From contig CM062815.1 in the NCBI GenBank assembly GCA_031772625.1, positions 917,506,979 through 917,570,978 of the forward strand: a stretch of DNA of 64,000 nucleotides. Reading direction: 5' to 3'. Shown here piece by piece: positions 23,141-35,430 of the stretch. Numbering within the stretch: the first letter of the stretch is position 1; every line of letters starts with the position of its first letter. The DNA is from Pinus tabuliformis. Lineage: Eukaryota; Streptophyta; Pinopsida; Pinales; Pinaceae. A program made the translations under genes and the position numbers. The notes under the pieces are model-generated. The model was not told the DNA's origin. It searched no databases and worked only from the letters and a program-made list of their open reading frames with translations.

Positions 23141-23640
23141 AAGGAAAGGGATCTGATGATGCTCCTTCTTCAGAGGTAAAAACCACCTCAGATGAAGGTG
23201 GGGATGTGTACTTGGCTTCTTCAAGTACACATGTGGATCATGAGGCATGGTCGATTGACTCAGGTGCATCCTTTCACTTCACTCCCCATAGAGAGTGGTT
23301 CTGCGAGTATGAGAAATATGATTGTGGTGATTTCTTCTTGGGGGATGACAGGAAGGCTAGAATCGTTGGTCATGGAAAATTAAAGTTGAAGTTGAAAGGT
23401 GGAAGGGTTAGAACACTTCCGAGTGTTCTGCATATTCCTGCATTAGCCAGAAATCTGATTTCTTTAAGAAATCTGGATGTTACAGGTGTAAAAAAAGTGT
23501 TCGAGGAGGATACCTGCAAGATGGTTCAGGGGAGACCTGTATTGATGCAGGGAGTTTGGATTGGAACTATGTACAAGTTACAAGGTAGCACTGTTATTGA
23601 TGGGTGCAACAGTTTTGTGGTTCCTCAAAATGGAGCAGAA
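23141..23640 (+). pseudogene. Copia-1 aspartic protease
   Basis: WSIDSGASFHFTPHREWF carries the catalytic DSGAS and the copia FHxT motif, followed by VLHIPALARNLISLRNLD. The frame 22987-23715 is open through this domain. The enzyme would cleave Gag-Pol in the particle. Confidence 0.9.
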
Positions 23641-24660
23641 AATCTAGTGGTCCCTGGAGAGGAGACCATGTTGTGGCATCAAAGGCTTGGACATATTGGA
23701 GATAAGGGCCTTTGAATACTTCATGGTAAAGGTATGGTAGAAGGTATGAGTAATAGCTCTCTGGATTTTGATTTCTATGAAGATTGCGTATATGGGAAGC
23801 AGAATCGGGTGAGTTTCCCCTTTGGTGGTAAGAGGGTGAAACATATATTAGAACTTGTGCACAGTGATGTGTTTGGACCTGTGAATGTTCCATCACTGCG
23901 TAATTCTGTGTACTATGTATCATTTATAGATGACTTCTCAAGGAATACATGGATATATTTCCTTAAGAATAAATCTGAAGTATTTGACAGGTTTAAAGAA
24001 TTTAAGGCTCTGGTGGAAAACCAGACATAGAAAAGATAAAGGTGTTGAGGACAAATGAGTGAGGATAGTTTTGCAGTAAGGAATTTGAAGAATTATGTAA
24101 GAAGTGTGGTATAGCACAGCAGAAGACTACTCCATACACACCTGAGCAAAATGGAGTTACAGAAAGAATGAACAAGAAGTTGATGGAAAGGGCAAGAAGC
24201 ATGCTTAGTGGTGCCAAGTTAGGACAGGAATTCTAGGTAGAGATAGTGGAGACATAAAGTTACCTGAACCATAGATCACCTTCATTAGCGTTGGAGAATA
24301 AGGCTCCACAAGAGGTATGGACTGGTAAGAAACCCTCTCTTTCACATCTGAGGGTATTTGGATGTGATGCATATGTACATGTTCCAAAGGAGAAAAGAAC
24401 CAAGTTGGATAGTAAATCTGAAAAGTGCATCTTTATTGGGTATAAGGATGGTTTAAAGGGTTATAAGCTTTGGAACCCAGTAACAAGGAAGGTTGTATAC
24501 AAGTGAGATGTGGTGTTCATAGAGGTGAAAGATGTTATTAAACATGAAGTCCAATCAAAGGAACCTGAGAAGATAGAGTTTGAGCCTAAGGAGGAAGAAT
24601 CAGACTCTACAACAGAGGAGGAATCAAAAAATGAAGAGCCACGAACTCCAGGTGTGAGAA
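23641..24660 (+). pseudogene. Copia-1 integrase (frameshifted, multiple stops)
   Basis: LWHQRLGHIGDKGL is the pre-integrase zinc region. Then come a TGA at 23713 in place of Arg, LVHSDVFGPV with the first catalytic Asp, and FIDDFSRNTWIY. A base is lost near 24030, and the stretch around the second catalytic Asp reads TNEG-G-FC with two stops. PEQNGVTERMN holds the catalytic Glu. WTGKKPSLSHLRVFGCDAYVHVP closes the domain at 24291-24506. Confidence 0.9.
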
Positions 24661-26340
24661 GATTAGTTCGAGAAAGAAGGCAGTGAGAAAGGTGTAGTCC
24701 ATTTACTTTCTATTCAAATTTTGCTTTATCTGTTACTGATGATAATCCCAGAATTGTGAAGGAAGCAGTAGATTTAGAGGATGGAAAACTCTAGAAAGAG
24801 GTCATGGTTGATGAAATGAAATCTTTGCACAAAAATGAGGGTTTAGATCTGGTGGAGATGCCAGCTGGAAGGAAACCCATTTGTAGCAAATGGGTGTTCA
24901 AGAAGAAGGAAAATGCAGAAGGAAAGGTGGAGAAATACAAAGCTCAGTTGGTAGCAAAAGGTTATTCCTAGGTGTTGGGAATTGATCTTGGTGATATTTT
25001 TTCTCCTGTTGCCAAGGTGACTCCTATTAGATTACTTTTATCTGTTGCTACTGCTTTTGATTTTGAGGTAGAATAGATGGATGTGAAGACAATATTTATT
25101 CATGGGGATCTAGAAGAGGAGATCTACATGAAGCAACCTGAAGTCTTTTCGATGGAGGGTAAGAAAGAACTAGTATGCAAGTTAAAGAAGTCTCTATATG
25201 TGTTAAAACAATCACCAAGGATGTGGTATCAGAAATTTGATACATTTATACGGGGACTTGGCTTCACCAAAATCAAATCAGATCACTATGTGTATTTTAA
25301 ATTAATTGGTGACCGTGTCATTTATTTGGACTTGTATGTGGATGATATGTTGCTGGTTGGAAATGACAAAGAAATTATCCAGGATTTGAAGACCCAATTG
25401 TCCTCCAAATTCGACATGAAATATCTTGGTGCTGCAAACTATATTTTGGGCATGGAAATTAAAAGGGATCGGGCAAAGAGGAAGCTCTGGTTAAACCCGA
25501 GGAAGTATGTCGAGACAATATTGCAAAGATTTAATATGTGGGAGAGTAAATTGATGAAGGTTCCTATTCCTGTAGTTGTAAAGTTATTTGTTGAACAGTG
25601 TCCCAAGACACAACAAGAAGAAGAGGACATGTCCCGTGTTCCATATGCAAGTGCAGTCGGTAACCTGATGTATGCAATGGTCTGTACTAGACCAAACATT
25701 GCACATGCAGTGGGAGTATTGAATAGGTTTATGTCAAAACCAGGAAAGGAGTATTGGAAAACAATGAAGTGGGTTTTCAGGTATTTACATGGCACTAGTG
25801 ATTATGGTTTGTGCTACCAAGGAAGACCAGTATTGGACGAAGTGTTAGATCTTCGTGGCTTTGTTGATGCAAACTGGGCTGGAGATCTAGATCAGAGAAG
25901 ATCTACAAGTGGGTATGTGTTTAACCTATTTGGAGGTGCAGTCATTTGGATGAGTATGAAGCAATCTGTAGTGGCACTATCAACTACAAAGGAAGAATAC
26001 ATGGCAGCCACTCATGCAAGCAAGGAAGTTGTTTGGTTGCAGAGATTGTGTTCAAGTATGGGGTCATTACAGGTAGCTATAAGGATAGACTGTGACAACC
26101 AAAGTGCAATTTTCTCGGCAAAGAACCCTACATATCATTCAAAGACAAAGCACATTGATGTTCAGTATCACTTTGTGAGGGATATGATAGAAGGCAAAAA
26201 GGTGTTGCTGGTAAAGGTGGACACTTTGAAGAATACTATAGATGCATTGACAAAATCTGTGAGCTCTGAGAATTTCTCTTGGTGTAGAGAAACAATGGGC
26301 ATTACAGGGTTGGATAAATTTTTAAGCTCTCTTGTGGCCC
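24661..26340 (+). pseudogene. Copia-1 reverse transcriptase and RNase H
   Basis: RT begins near MVDEMKSLHKNEG and RKPICSKWVFKKK. Stops stand at 24792 (Trp expected), 24969 (Gln) and 25074 (Gln). From 25077 a 440-residue frame is open: MDVKTIFIHGDLEEEIYMKQPE, LYVDDMLLVGND with the catalytic Asp pair, YLGAANYILGMEI, then RNase H with DANWAGDLDQRRSTSGYVF, ALSTTKEEYMAAT, IDCDNQSAIFSAKNP and KHIDVQYHFVRD. The RNase H end is intact. Confidence 0.93.
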
Positions 26341-26359
26341 CCTGTGGAAATAAAACAAT

Positions 26360-26873
26360 AGGTGGAAGAATGTTGGGTTGTGTTATATTCTTTCCATGAC
26401 TAGCCCACGTAGTTAACTGGGGGGTTAAATGGGGGGCAGAGCCCCCCCCCCCGCTTTGCACTGATTTCATAGTGGGGGGATCACAGGGGGTTTGATGGGT
26501 GCAAGCAACCCCCTCTATGGGGTCCAGGGAAGAGTCCCAGAAAATTTTGTTTTTGGACCCTATATTAGGTTGGGTGGACCTACCTATGGTTTTATGCATG
26601 ATTTTCGCAGATGGTTTTGGACGTGATGGTTTTCAGTCCATGGTTTTGGATGGGATGGTTTTCATTCCATGGTATTGGATGCTTCGGCATGTATAAATAT
26701 GTATTGTAACATTGAAAGGAATATAATGAAAAATCAAGCTGGTAGTCCTGGTTTTGGGATCTAGAGGAAAATATCTGTGTACATGTGTTTTATGTGTTAT
26801 GGTCTCGCATTGTTTATTTTCTTTGTTTTAGAATTCGTATGTAGGTCATTTATGTACGGGTTTAAAACCTACA
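26360..26873 (+). repeat. Copia-1 polypurine tract and 3' LTR
   Basis: AGGTGGAAGAA at 26360-26370 is the polypurine tract. The LTR starts TGTTGGGTTGTG at 26371 and ends TTAAAACCTACA at 26873. The same G-runs, tandem units (26608-26678) and TATAAATATG are present as in the 5' LTR. Confidence 0.92.
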
Positions 26874-26878
26874 AATAG

Positions 26879-29378
26879 AAGAAGGTACAGATAAGAGTTT
26901 TGTGATAAAGCATATATCCATTGTTATGAATGGTCTTTGACATCGCTTTGTTGCCAATGAGCCTGAACAATATCCTAGCAAAGTTGTCTTTTATGCCATA
27001 CAAGTCAAGCCTCGCTGCCAGTGAGCATCCATAGCCCTGACATGTTTACTTGTAATTCCCATGCTTCATCTTTTAATCATCGTTTTGATAAGCACATTTG
27101 CAAAATTTTAGCTTATGATGTACCTGAGTGAAATAGGTGGTATGGTAATGAAAGCTTAAGTTTATGGATATAATACTTTCATAATGTTGACTCCAAAAAT
27201 ATTTCCCCATGACTATCAATGAGAGGTTTTATAAAGTGGTGGGATAGGAGGGATCTATTGAGTTAAACTCAAGTCAGTTTGTTCCTTGAAAATTTTCACT
27301 ATATCACTTATAAAGAATGTGTGTTCCTCCATTATATTTTTTAAACAAAGAGGGATTTATGGTTCCATAAAGATATACCTTTAATGATAAATGAGGCTCA
27401 TTGAAATAGACATGGTAAATATTTTTCATGTATGCCAACCACTGTTGAGTGAGGAAAAGGCCTTCCACATAAATCTTAGCATAGTCATCAAAATCAAACC
27501 AAAACCGAAATCAAAAGGAAAATAACTCTAAACTAAAGTAGAAAAAGAAATTATCAAATTATAAAAATGTAAAAATGAAGAAAGTGAAAGCTAAAAGAAA
27601 AAATCCCAAATTTAGAGAACCAACTGCAACAAGTTTTAACTATAAAAAGTGTCTCAGCAAATGGATAAAAGAAGAAAATCATATGTGTGCTCGTTTTATG
27701 TTCAGAATCCAGTAAATTTTATCTTGTGGAGTTATAAGTGATTAAGATTCTAAATAAAAGTGATGAGAGGTAATAAGCTAAATGATAAGTCTTTCCCTGC
27801 TGCAAATTTTCTTGTTTCAAAGAAAGCCTGCATAAAAGAATCTCAACCATTTTCTAATAAAAAGAATGCTTAAGAAATAGATTAAAGGTTCTGGAACTCC
27901 TCAGTTTAGGTGATTTGATGAGGATCATTACTGCTTCTCCCAAAAACTTGAAAACAAGCCAAACAAAGGAGAATTAAATCCAAATCTGATCTTGTAGAGA
28001 CATGAAAAGTTTATGAAGAGCTGCAAAATAAAGTTTTATATCAGCAAAAACTAAAAACAAAACTAAAACTAACAGTAAAAAAATGAAAATGAATGAAAGT
28101 GGGCATATGAAACTTACCATAAGAGAATTCCATTTAATCTTATCTTGGAGATTTCATTTTCTCCAATAAAAAATAACCTCATGTTTTAATTAGAATTAGA
28201 GGCATGCAAAAGTTGAATTTTCTGAAATATTATTGACCCAAAATCATCATTTATTAAATCTAAACTAGGGCAAGTAGTAAACTAGAAGAAAGAAATCTTT
28301 CATGTCCAAGGAGTCTGAAGTTAACCAAATCCACATAAACGAGAGTAAATATTTGTTTTTGCAGCGATGATTATTTTCTTAATAATTCAAATTTCATATT
28401 CATTCCATGATTCTTATACAATTTCCAAATTCAAGACCAAATTTTACATATTAAAACTCTTTTACATTATTAAAAAAAATCTTCAAAGCTTGATCAGAGA
28501 TCTTTCTATACAATCAAAGATATTACGTCGTATCGAAGGTTTTTCATGCCACCATAGATCAGAGGTACTAAGATATTGTAATATTTTCAAAGGAACCCTG
28601 AGGTGACAAGAACTTTGAGGTCTGATAAGAATATGTGATTGAAGGACTTAACATATTGGACATCAGAGGGCTACACGTATCAAGGGACTTATGAAATAAA
28701 AGTTAGAATATTATCACATTCCGATATCGTATGGGACTATTATTATTTTGGCATATATTATTTTCAGAAGTTTAATTTATTTCTACTTCCGATATCAGAA
28801 GTATAGCTTTTCAAATGAAATTTCCGATAAAAGGAAGCTGAGATTCAATATTGGATAAAAATATAATATCAGAACTGGGATATGATAATAGTTCATGATG
28901 ACATCTACGAGATTCTGAGATCAAGGATTTTGAGCAGATAAAATCAAATAGGACTCTTATATCTCAGAGAAATGCCTCAAAAAGTGTTTTGAAATGGTTT
29001 CGATATAACATAAACCTAAGAATATGATATCAGAAAGTGAACAATAGAAAATCAAGATTCCGATAATTACCAGATAGAGGCCTTGAATCAATTCAGAAGA
29101 AGAAATGCGATAGAAATGGATGTAAAATGAATAAGCATAATGGAAAAGCTTTTAACTCAACCAAAAAATGTGAGATTTGGAACAGGTATAGATAAAATCA
29201 TGGATATGATCATTTGTCGCAAGAGCTTTGTGCCAATTTTTGTCTGTTTGTAGAAAATCTAAGCAATAAAGAGTCTAAGAATTTTGTTTCAGTTGCATCA
29301 ATGAGAGGCAAAATATGATTATTGAATTCTATTGATAAATGTAAAAACATGAATTCACATGGGTCTGCGCACATCAAT
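26879..29378. other. Unassigned AT-rich region
   Basis: About 2.5 kb without a supported gene. It is AT-rich, with short scattered phrases containing CCGATAT or GATATCAGAA between about 28720 and 29060. Small ORFs (28367-28606, 29210-29407) have no domain. It may be old host spacer or an unrecognisably decayed repeat. Confidence 0.45.
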
Positions 29379-29383
29379 GTATC

Positions 29384-31146
29384 TGATCTAGGTGGCTCAT
29401 CAAACACCGGTGATTTGGAAAATGATAAAAGTCAAAGTTCTTGGATTGTGCTCAAACCAGGTTCATGTTGAAGATCTCATTGTCGTGATGGCGGTGGTGT
29501 AAATGGTTTGTCAAACCAAGTCCATATGCGAAAAAATAAGAGCAGTTAAAGTTTAGGGTTGACTTGGGTCACTAGGCATGCTTAAGGAGGCCACAATTTG
29601 GACAAATCTGGCCACCAGATTCAGACCAACCTAGGCCAAATTCTGGGTGAATTTGTGACATTTTTAATTTGTCTCCTTCAGTCCATTTTCAGATTTTTCA
29701 AAAGGCCTATAGATTTATTATAAACAAATATATATATATATTATGAGGTGGCGGGCTATGACCCCCGCCACCTTCCTTCCCAACCAAACATATTAAAATG
29801 AATTTATTTTTGGGTCAGCAAACATGACCCCACTGAACCCTCCGTTCAACCCTAATAAACATTAATAGGTTGGCGGCAATGACCCTGCTAGCCCCCACAC
29901 AACCATGTACTATGTTAAGGCGGATGCCCCAATAAAAAAAACTTCAAAACACGGAACCAAAAAAGATCGCGAAAGGATATTTTTAAGGGTGCCAGCAGGG
30001 GTCGAACCTGCCCGGCCCACGTGATCAACCCCCAAGCAATCGCCCAATAAATATATATATATAATAAGTAATGACCCACATGTTTTAAAAAAACCAACCA
30101 TGTATTAAAATGGGAGGGGCGAGGTTTGACCACCCGACCACTCCTCAACGAAATTTTGAAATTATCCATTGCGCCAATGGCCCCCTTGTTTAATCCGCCC
30201 ATAGAAATGTATTAAAACCCCTCATTCGCACAATGCACCCAACAGACCTTGGGCATGATTTCTAAGACAAGTTTTCAATTAATTTTGCAGGTGGAACCAT
30301 GCTTGAGCCCAACTTTGAGAGGGGCCAAATTTTCCTGGTGTCCAAATTGGATAAACTTTATATCAATTTTATACCTCTTGGTGACACGAACCTGATGGCA
30401 TTGTCAAATTTTGCAATAGAGGCCTCAATTTTTCATCTACTTCTTATATGCTATTGCAGGTGTCAATACTCAATGTGCGAGTAGACGTTTTGATGGTGAT
30501 CGATGCCACAATATTTGATGGTACAACAGGCCAGCAGCAGAGCAACCCCTTATTCACGCATCCATGGTGCTAAAGTATATACATTGTTGTTACCTTATAC
30601 TTCTTCTTTATGGCTTATGAGATGTGTTACGATTCTCGCTCAATGTGATGCAAAATCATCATTATGAATTTGCATTGTGTTGATGAGATCCTCGCGCTTG
30701 ATGTTTTGATGCGGGATCTTGTTTGTTGATGTTGATCAAAGATGCATTTTTATGGATTTATGTTATTTTGAGACCCCCATGTAACTTGTAAAATGGATTC
30801 TCTGAGTCATTAGATTGGAAAATATTGGAGGTTGCCAGCCACTCCTGTGCGAGGGAAGTTCCTATTGTGGAACGTATATTGGGGGTTTCCAGCCACTCCT
30901 GCGTGAGGGAATTTCCTATATGACAGTGATAACATAAATATACATCTTCAACTTTCTTACACATAATGCCCTCCTGGATGAACTCCGTTATCAATGGCTT
31001 ATGTTTTCATGTGCTGATGATTTTCATGTTCCTCTTCTTTACAGCATGCAGGTGTATTCATTTATGTTCTTTTAAGAATGAAATTTAACACATCACATAA
31101 GTAAAAGGTCTTGGAAGGGTCCATTGTCACACCCGGACCCAGATCA
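29384..31146 (+). repeat. 5' LTR of the Gag-only element (1763 bp)
   Basis: Starts TGATCTAGGTGGCTC and ends CCCAGATCA. The first 920 bp align with 32771-33732 throughout (e.g. CTCATCAAACAC, CAAACCAAGTCC, GGTTGACTTGGG, GCGCCAATGGCCCCC-like blocks). A 35-bp unit, CCAGCCACTCCTG-containing, is repeated at 30831-30865 and 30885-30919. The short ORFs inside are not credible genes. Confidence 0.82.
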
Positions 31147-31148
31147 AG

Positions 31149-31160
31149 TGGTATCAAAGC
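31149..31160 (+). other. Primer-binding site of the Gag-only element
   Basis: TGGTATCAAAGC, one base from the canonical TGGTATCAGAGC of initiator tRNA-Met, two bases after the LTR end. Confidence 0.85.
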
Positions 31161-31200
31161 AGTCTTCTTGTTGATGTGAATTTCTCTTGAACGTGCAACC

Positions 31201-32346
31201 ATGATGGACAAAGACATGTACGAGGTCATGATCAGGTTGTCCGAGAAGGTGGACATGTTGGATAAATATTATGAGAAACAAAAAGCAGATAATGCATCGT
31301 TGAAAGTTCTTCTACAAGAAGAGAAGGAAGAGAAGCATCAGCTGCAGCTTCAATTGCAAGCCACGATAGAGGCCCTAGAAGAATTGAAGCACGACGATCA
31401 GAGTCTTCAAGAAAAGCATGATGCATTAAAGACACTTCTACAAAAGGAGAAGGAGGAGAAGCAAGGGTTGCAAATTCAACTACAAGCCATGAAAGAGGCC
31501 TTGAAGGAACTAAAACGCAACGAAGGCATAGAGAAACCCTCTTCACCTATGTCAACATTGACATCTGAGGTAAAAGACCATAATTATTCTTCAGTTTCAT
31601 CTTCACATGCTTTAATTTTTGTTGGAGATGTGGAGATACCCATTGCAGATACAGGCATGAGACTCCTTACTAGGATGGGTTATAAAGGAGGAGATCTTGG
31701 TGCTAAAGGCCAAGGCTTGATTCAGCCATTGGAGGTTGTACAAAGACCTCATTATGAAGGATTGGGATACAATGAAGGAGAGTGCTCAATGAAGATATAA
31801 TCTTCCATGATGTTGTTGAAACTATCGAAGAAAGAGGAGGATGGGAACACTTCACCATCATCCCGTGACAGTGCACATTGCAGGGAGAGAGCTAAGGCAA
31901 GCTCTCATCACCATGATCGCGACCGAGACCACCAGGGAAGGTATAACAAGTCTCGATATTATAATCATGTTTGTTTTGATTATCACCATGTTGTTAAGGA
32001 TAAAAACGAGTTATGGCATAGACATACATCTTCTTTTTGTGGTTTTCATAACCATGTGCCTGCAAGGTGTTGGAAACAAATGGCAGCACAAAGGAAGATG
32101 AGGCATGAAACGCCTTTTCCACGGCAGGGGAAGAGGCATGATAAGCATATCTGGAGGAAGAGGACACATTGTAGTCATTGTGACAGAAGTGGCCATCAAA
32201 GAGCCACGTGTTGGAGGCTCCATCTAGAGCAGCGCCATACAAACAAAACCCATGTATACAATGCAATTAAAAGAGTCGATCGGCAAGCAGATTTCCCACA
32301 GGGAGATGGTCTATTCACTATGATAAATAGATGGTTCTCTAAATAG
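31201..32346 (+). pseudogene. Gag-like protein with coiled coil, G-patch and CCHC zinc knuckle (one stop)
   Basis: The ATG at 31201 (MMDKDMYEVMIRLSEKVDML) opens a frame that runs in register to 32346, broken only by TAA at 31798-31800. Residues about 10-115 form a heptad-rich coiled coil with an internal duplication (LLQEEKEEKHQLQLQLQ and LLQKEKEEKQGLQIQLQ). Residues about 157-195 are a G-patch: GMRLLTRMGYKGGDLGAKGQG and GLGY. After the stop comes a His/Arg-rich segment, a CGFHNHVPARC motif, and a perfect CX2CX4HX4C knuckle, CSHCDRSGHQRATC. The G-patch and knuckle suggest RNA binding; the coiled coil suggests assembly. There is no enzymatic domain. The stop may be a recent Gln-to-stop change. 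Confidence 0.82.
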
Positions 32347-32754
32347 TTTTTCAAGATTTTCTTGCTTGTCATGGCTATGCTATTGTAAATCATTTGTCAC
32401 ATTTTCATTGTAAAAGTGATGATGTGTTTCCATCACTTGTTTGAGCGACAATGATGTGTGGTGTTATTTTGATAGTTGGGTTATTGTCATTTTCCATTTG
32501 ATGTAAACTTGACCACTGAGTATGTGTTATAAACTCGTGGCAAGTATGGGGATGCTTGGATCATTAGTTGGTCATATGCATGTAAATTGCAAAGATGTAC
32601 TACAGGTTTGTAGAAAACACCGGTGTTGGCTCATCGCTTATGGCTCCGAAGGACAAAGGAGAAGGAGAATGAAGGGTGACATTTCAGGACACTTGTGGGG
32701 TAGACATTGTACACAATTACAGATTACTTTGATGCTTTTGGAGGACCAAAATCT

Positions 32755-33109
32755 CCTCAGTGGGGAGGAATGATCTAGGTGGCTCATCGAACACAGATGA
32801 CTAGGGAAAGGTCAAAAATCAAAGTGCTTGGATTATGCTAGAACTATGATCATGTTGAAGATCTCATCATCATGATCATGGTGGTGTGAATGGTTCGTCA
32901 AACCAAGTCCGTATGCGAAAAATAGGAGCGGTCAAAGTTCAGGGTTGACTTGGGTGACTCAGCAGGCTTAAAGAGGTAGCAATTTGGACAAATCCGACCA
33001 TCGGATTCCGACTAACCTAGGCCAGGTTCCGGGTGAATTTCTGACCTATTTAATTTGTCTCCTTTGGTCCATTTTCCAATTTTTCAAAAAGGCCCATAGA
33101 TTTATTATA

Positions 33110-33158
<49 letters not shown>

Positions 33159-33732
33159 GAGGTGGCAGGCCATGACCCCCGCCACCTCCCTTCCCAACCA
33201 CACATATTAAAACGACTTTATTTTTGGCTCGGCAGCCATGACCCCGCCGAACCCTCATAGACATTAATAGGTCAGCAACCATGACCCTGTCAGCGCCCAC
33301 ACCACCATGTACTATGTTAAGGTGGGTGCGGGCCACCCTCGGTAGACCCGCCACCCATGGTGGAACCACCACCAAAAAACATCAAAACACAGAACCAAAA
33401 AAAATCATGAAAGGATATTTTTAAGGGTTTCGGCAGAGGTCGAACCCACTCGGCCCACATAGCTGGCCCCCAAGCACGCAGCCCCATAAATATATATAAT
33501 AAGTAACAACTGGCTTGTTTTTAGAAAAACAACCATGTATTAAAATGGGAGGGGCAGCGTTTGACCACCTGCCCCTCCTCAACGAAAATTTTAAATTAGC
33601 CATTGCACTAATGGCCCCCTTCTTTAATCTACCCACTGAAATATATTAAAACCCCTCATTCGCACGGTGCACCCAACAGACCTTGGGCATGATTTCCAAG
33701 ATGGGTTTTCAATTAATTTTGCAAGTGGAACT
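32755..33732 (+). repeat. Polypurine tract and 3' LTR (5' part) of the Gag-only element
   Basis: AGTGGGGAGGAA ending at 32770 is the polypurine tract. The LTR starts TGATCTAGGTGGCTC at 32771. It follows the 5' LTR up to GGTGGAA-type sequence at 33730 and is then replaced by the copia-5 LTR. It contains an expanded AT dinucleotide run absent at that length from the 5' LTR. Confidence 0.82.
33114..33155. repeat. AT microsatellite
   Basis: About 21 AT units; the homologous site in the 5' LTR (about 29729-29741) has only 6-7. Confidence 0.95.
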
Positions 33733-35430
33733 TGTTGGAAATAATACTAAGAGGGGGGTGAATCAGTATTATCAGATCTACAATTTTATTTTCCAAATAG
33801 ATTTATATACACTACTTCAGTGAAGTGAACTAGCGTGTACACGCGATTATACTTAAATCAACCAGCGTATATGCAGAGAAATTTTGATTTAGATAATTTA
33901 TCATATATTGAGCTTAAACCAATATATCAGAGATTTATTAGACAGTGCAGTAAAATCATAATAAAGCATCACACACAAGCAACACACATGAACACCAAGA
34001 TATAAGGTGGAAACCCAATGTGGATAAAAACCACCTGCTGCTGTCATCTCTGTCTTCTTTTAATAATAAGAAAATATGTTTACAATCTTGTACTGGTGCA
34101 GACTCATACCAGTATGCAGGCACCCACCTGTAGAAGGCTACAACCTTCTCTCATTCTCCAGCTACTACTGGAAGGGAGCTACAATACCCTAGGTCTTGTA
34201 CTAGTCAATATGTTTACTAGTACGTAGGTGCCAGCCTACAGAAAACTCCACTCTTCCACCAGGGACCACGTTTCATGAATTTTCAAACTGGATACTCTTG
34301 GAACACAACACCACAATCTGAAGGCCACGCTTCATCCAATTTTCATACTAGACCCATCAACAATATTGAAACTCAAACAATCATAACTACAATACAACCA
34401 TCAAATACATCTGCATCAACCAATCAATGAAACTCAATCATCACTTTCTGAATCAATCAAAATTGAATCAATCAATCACTGACAACCCATCATCATTGAA
34501 GCAAATCACAATCAATCAATCTAATCATTCAGAGTAATGTCACCAGAATATAGTCACTAGAGCATAGAGTAAAACGCAGATCTCTGCAACAGCATACAAA
34601 AACAACTGAAACATTAAACATCATACTTCATAAGGTATACTCTACTTTCATGTGTCGAACTGGCGTGTATATGCACTTTTACTAAAGGGAACTAGCGTAC
34701 AGATCTGTAAATTCCAATTTATGATATATACGCTACCTTGATATGCTAAACCAACATGTATACACACTTTTACCAAAGGGAACCAGTGTATAGATATGTA
34801 AATGCTAACTTAAAACATCATAACTATTCCAGACTTCAGTCATACCCAGATCATCACATTTACAAAATAAAACATGCGTCAGTGTTTAGATCTAGACAGT
34901 TCAAGATAAAACCACATAATGATAATACTTTTAATCCTTTATGATCTCGGTCCATCAACCTTCATCAGCCATATAGGTGCATGCTTAGATTAGATCAAGT
35001 AAACCATAAAAATCTCATTAACCTACATATATGATCAACACTTCATAAGATATTCAAATCCTTGCACACCTGGCCTAATGATCTTCTCCTCCTTATGTAG
35101 TTTTATGCCTTTCTCAATAAAATGGACCAAAACTCCTTAGGACCAATACCTTGGACCAATTACCTCCGGTCAAATACCTTGGACCAAAAACTTTGGTTTT
35201 CCAAGATATCTGCACTTTTCCTTCTGTGAAAATGTGTGTGTACATATATGCTCCTTTTTTTCATTAAACCTACATGTATATGCATCTTGGACATGGTGAA
35301 CCTATGTATACCTGTCTTTCCTCATTCTTTGGAGTTCGATCTGTAATTATTTGTTGTTTAACTGCTACACTGTGATCTTTCATCTAAGTGAGTTTCCATC
35401 AAGGACAACACCTGTATCATAATGCCAATA
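33733..35430 (-). repeat. Copia-5 3' LTR (about 1.7 kb)
   Basis: The plus strand begins TGTTGGAAATAATAC followed by AAGAGGGGGGTGAATC; on the minus strand this is the CACCCCCCTCTT...CCAACA end common in plant copia LTRs. At the other edge, the minus strand reads AAAGGGGGAGAT then TATTGGCATT, where TGTTGG would be expected. I therefore end the LTR at 35430. The 5' partner is beyond the right edge. There is no gene inside. Confidence 0.65.

Larger units (their letters stand above)
21760..26878 (+). mobile_element. Full-length Ty1/copia element (copia-1) with TSD AATAG
   Basis: The element occupies 21765-26873 (5109 bp). AATAG lies on both sides (21760-21764 and 26874-26878), and the LTRs are 501 and 503 bp. 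Domain order is Gag, protease, integrase, RT, RNase H, as in Ty1/copia. The LTRs look about 85% alike by eye, so the insertion is old. It carries many stops and at least two frameshifts and cannot encode a working polyprotein. Confidence 0.93.
29384..33732 (+). mobile_element. Gag-only LTR retrotransposon (non-autonomous), 3' LTR interrupted
   Basis: The 5' LTR is 29384-31146, followed by a tRNA-Met-type PBS, one Gag-like gene, a polypurine tract and a 3' LTR from 32771. The LTR termini are an exact inverted pair, TGATCT and AGATCA. The internal region is only about 1.6 kb and has no protease, RT or integrase, so it must borrow pol. The 3' LTR is cut at 33732 by copia-5 and should resume beyond the window. 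GTATC at 29379-29383 would be the left TSD. Confidence 0.82.
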
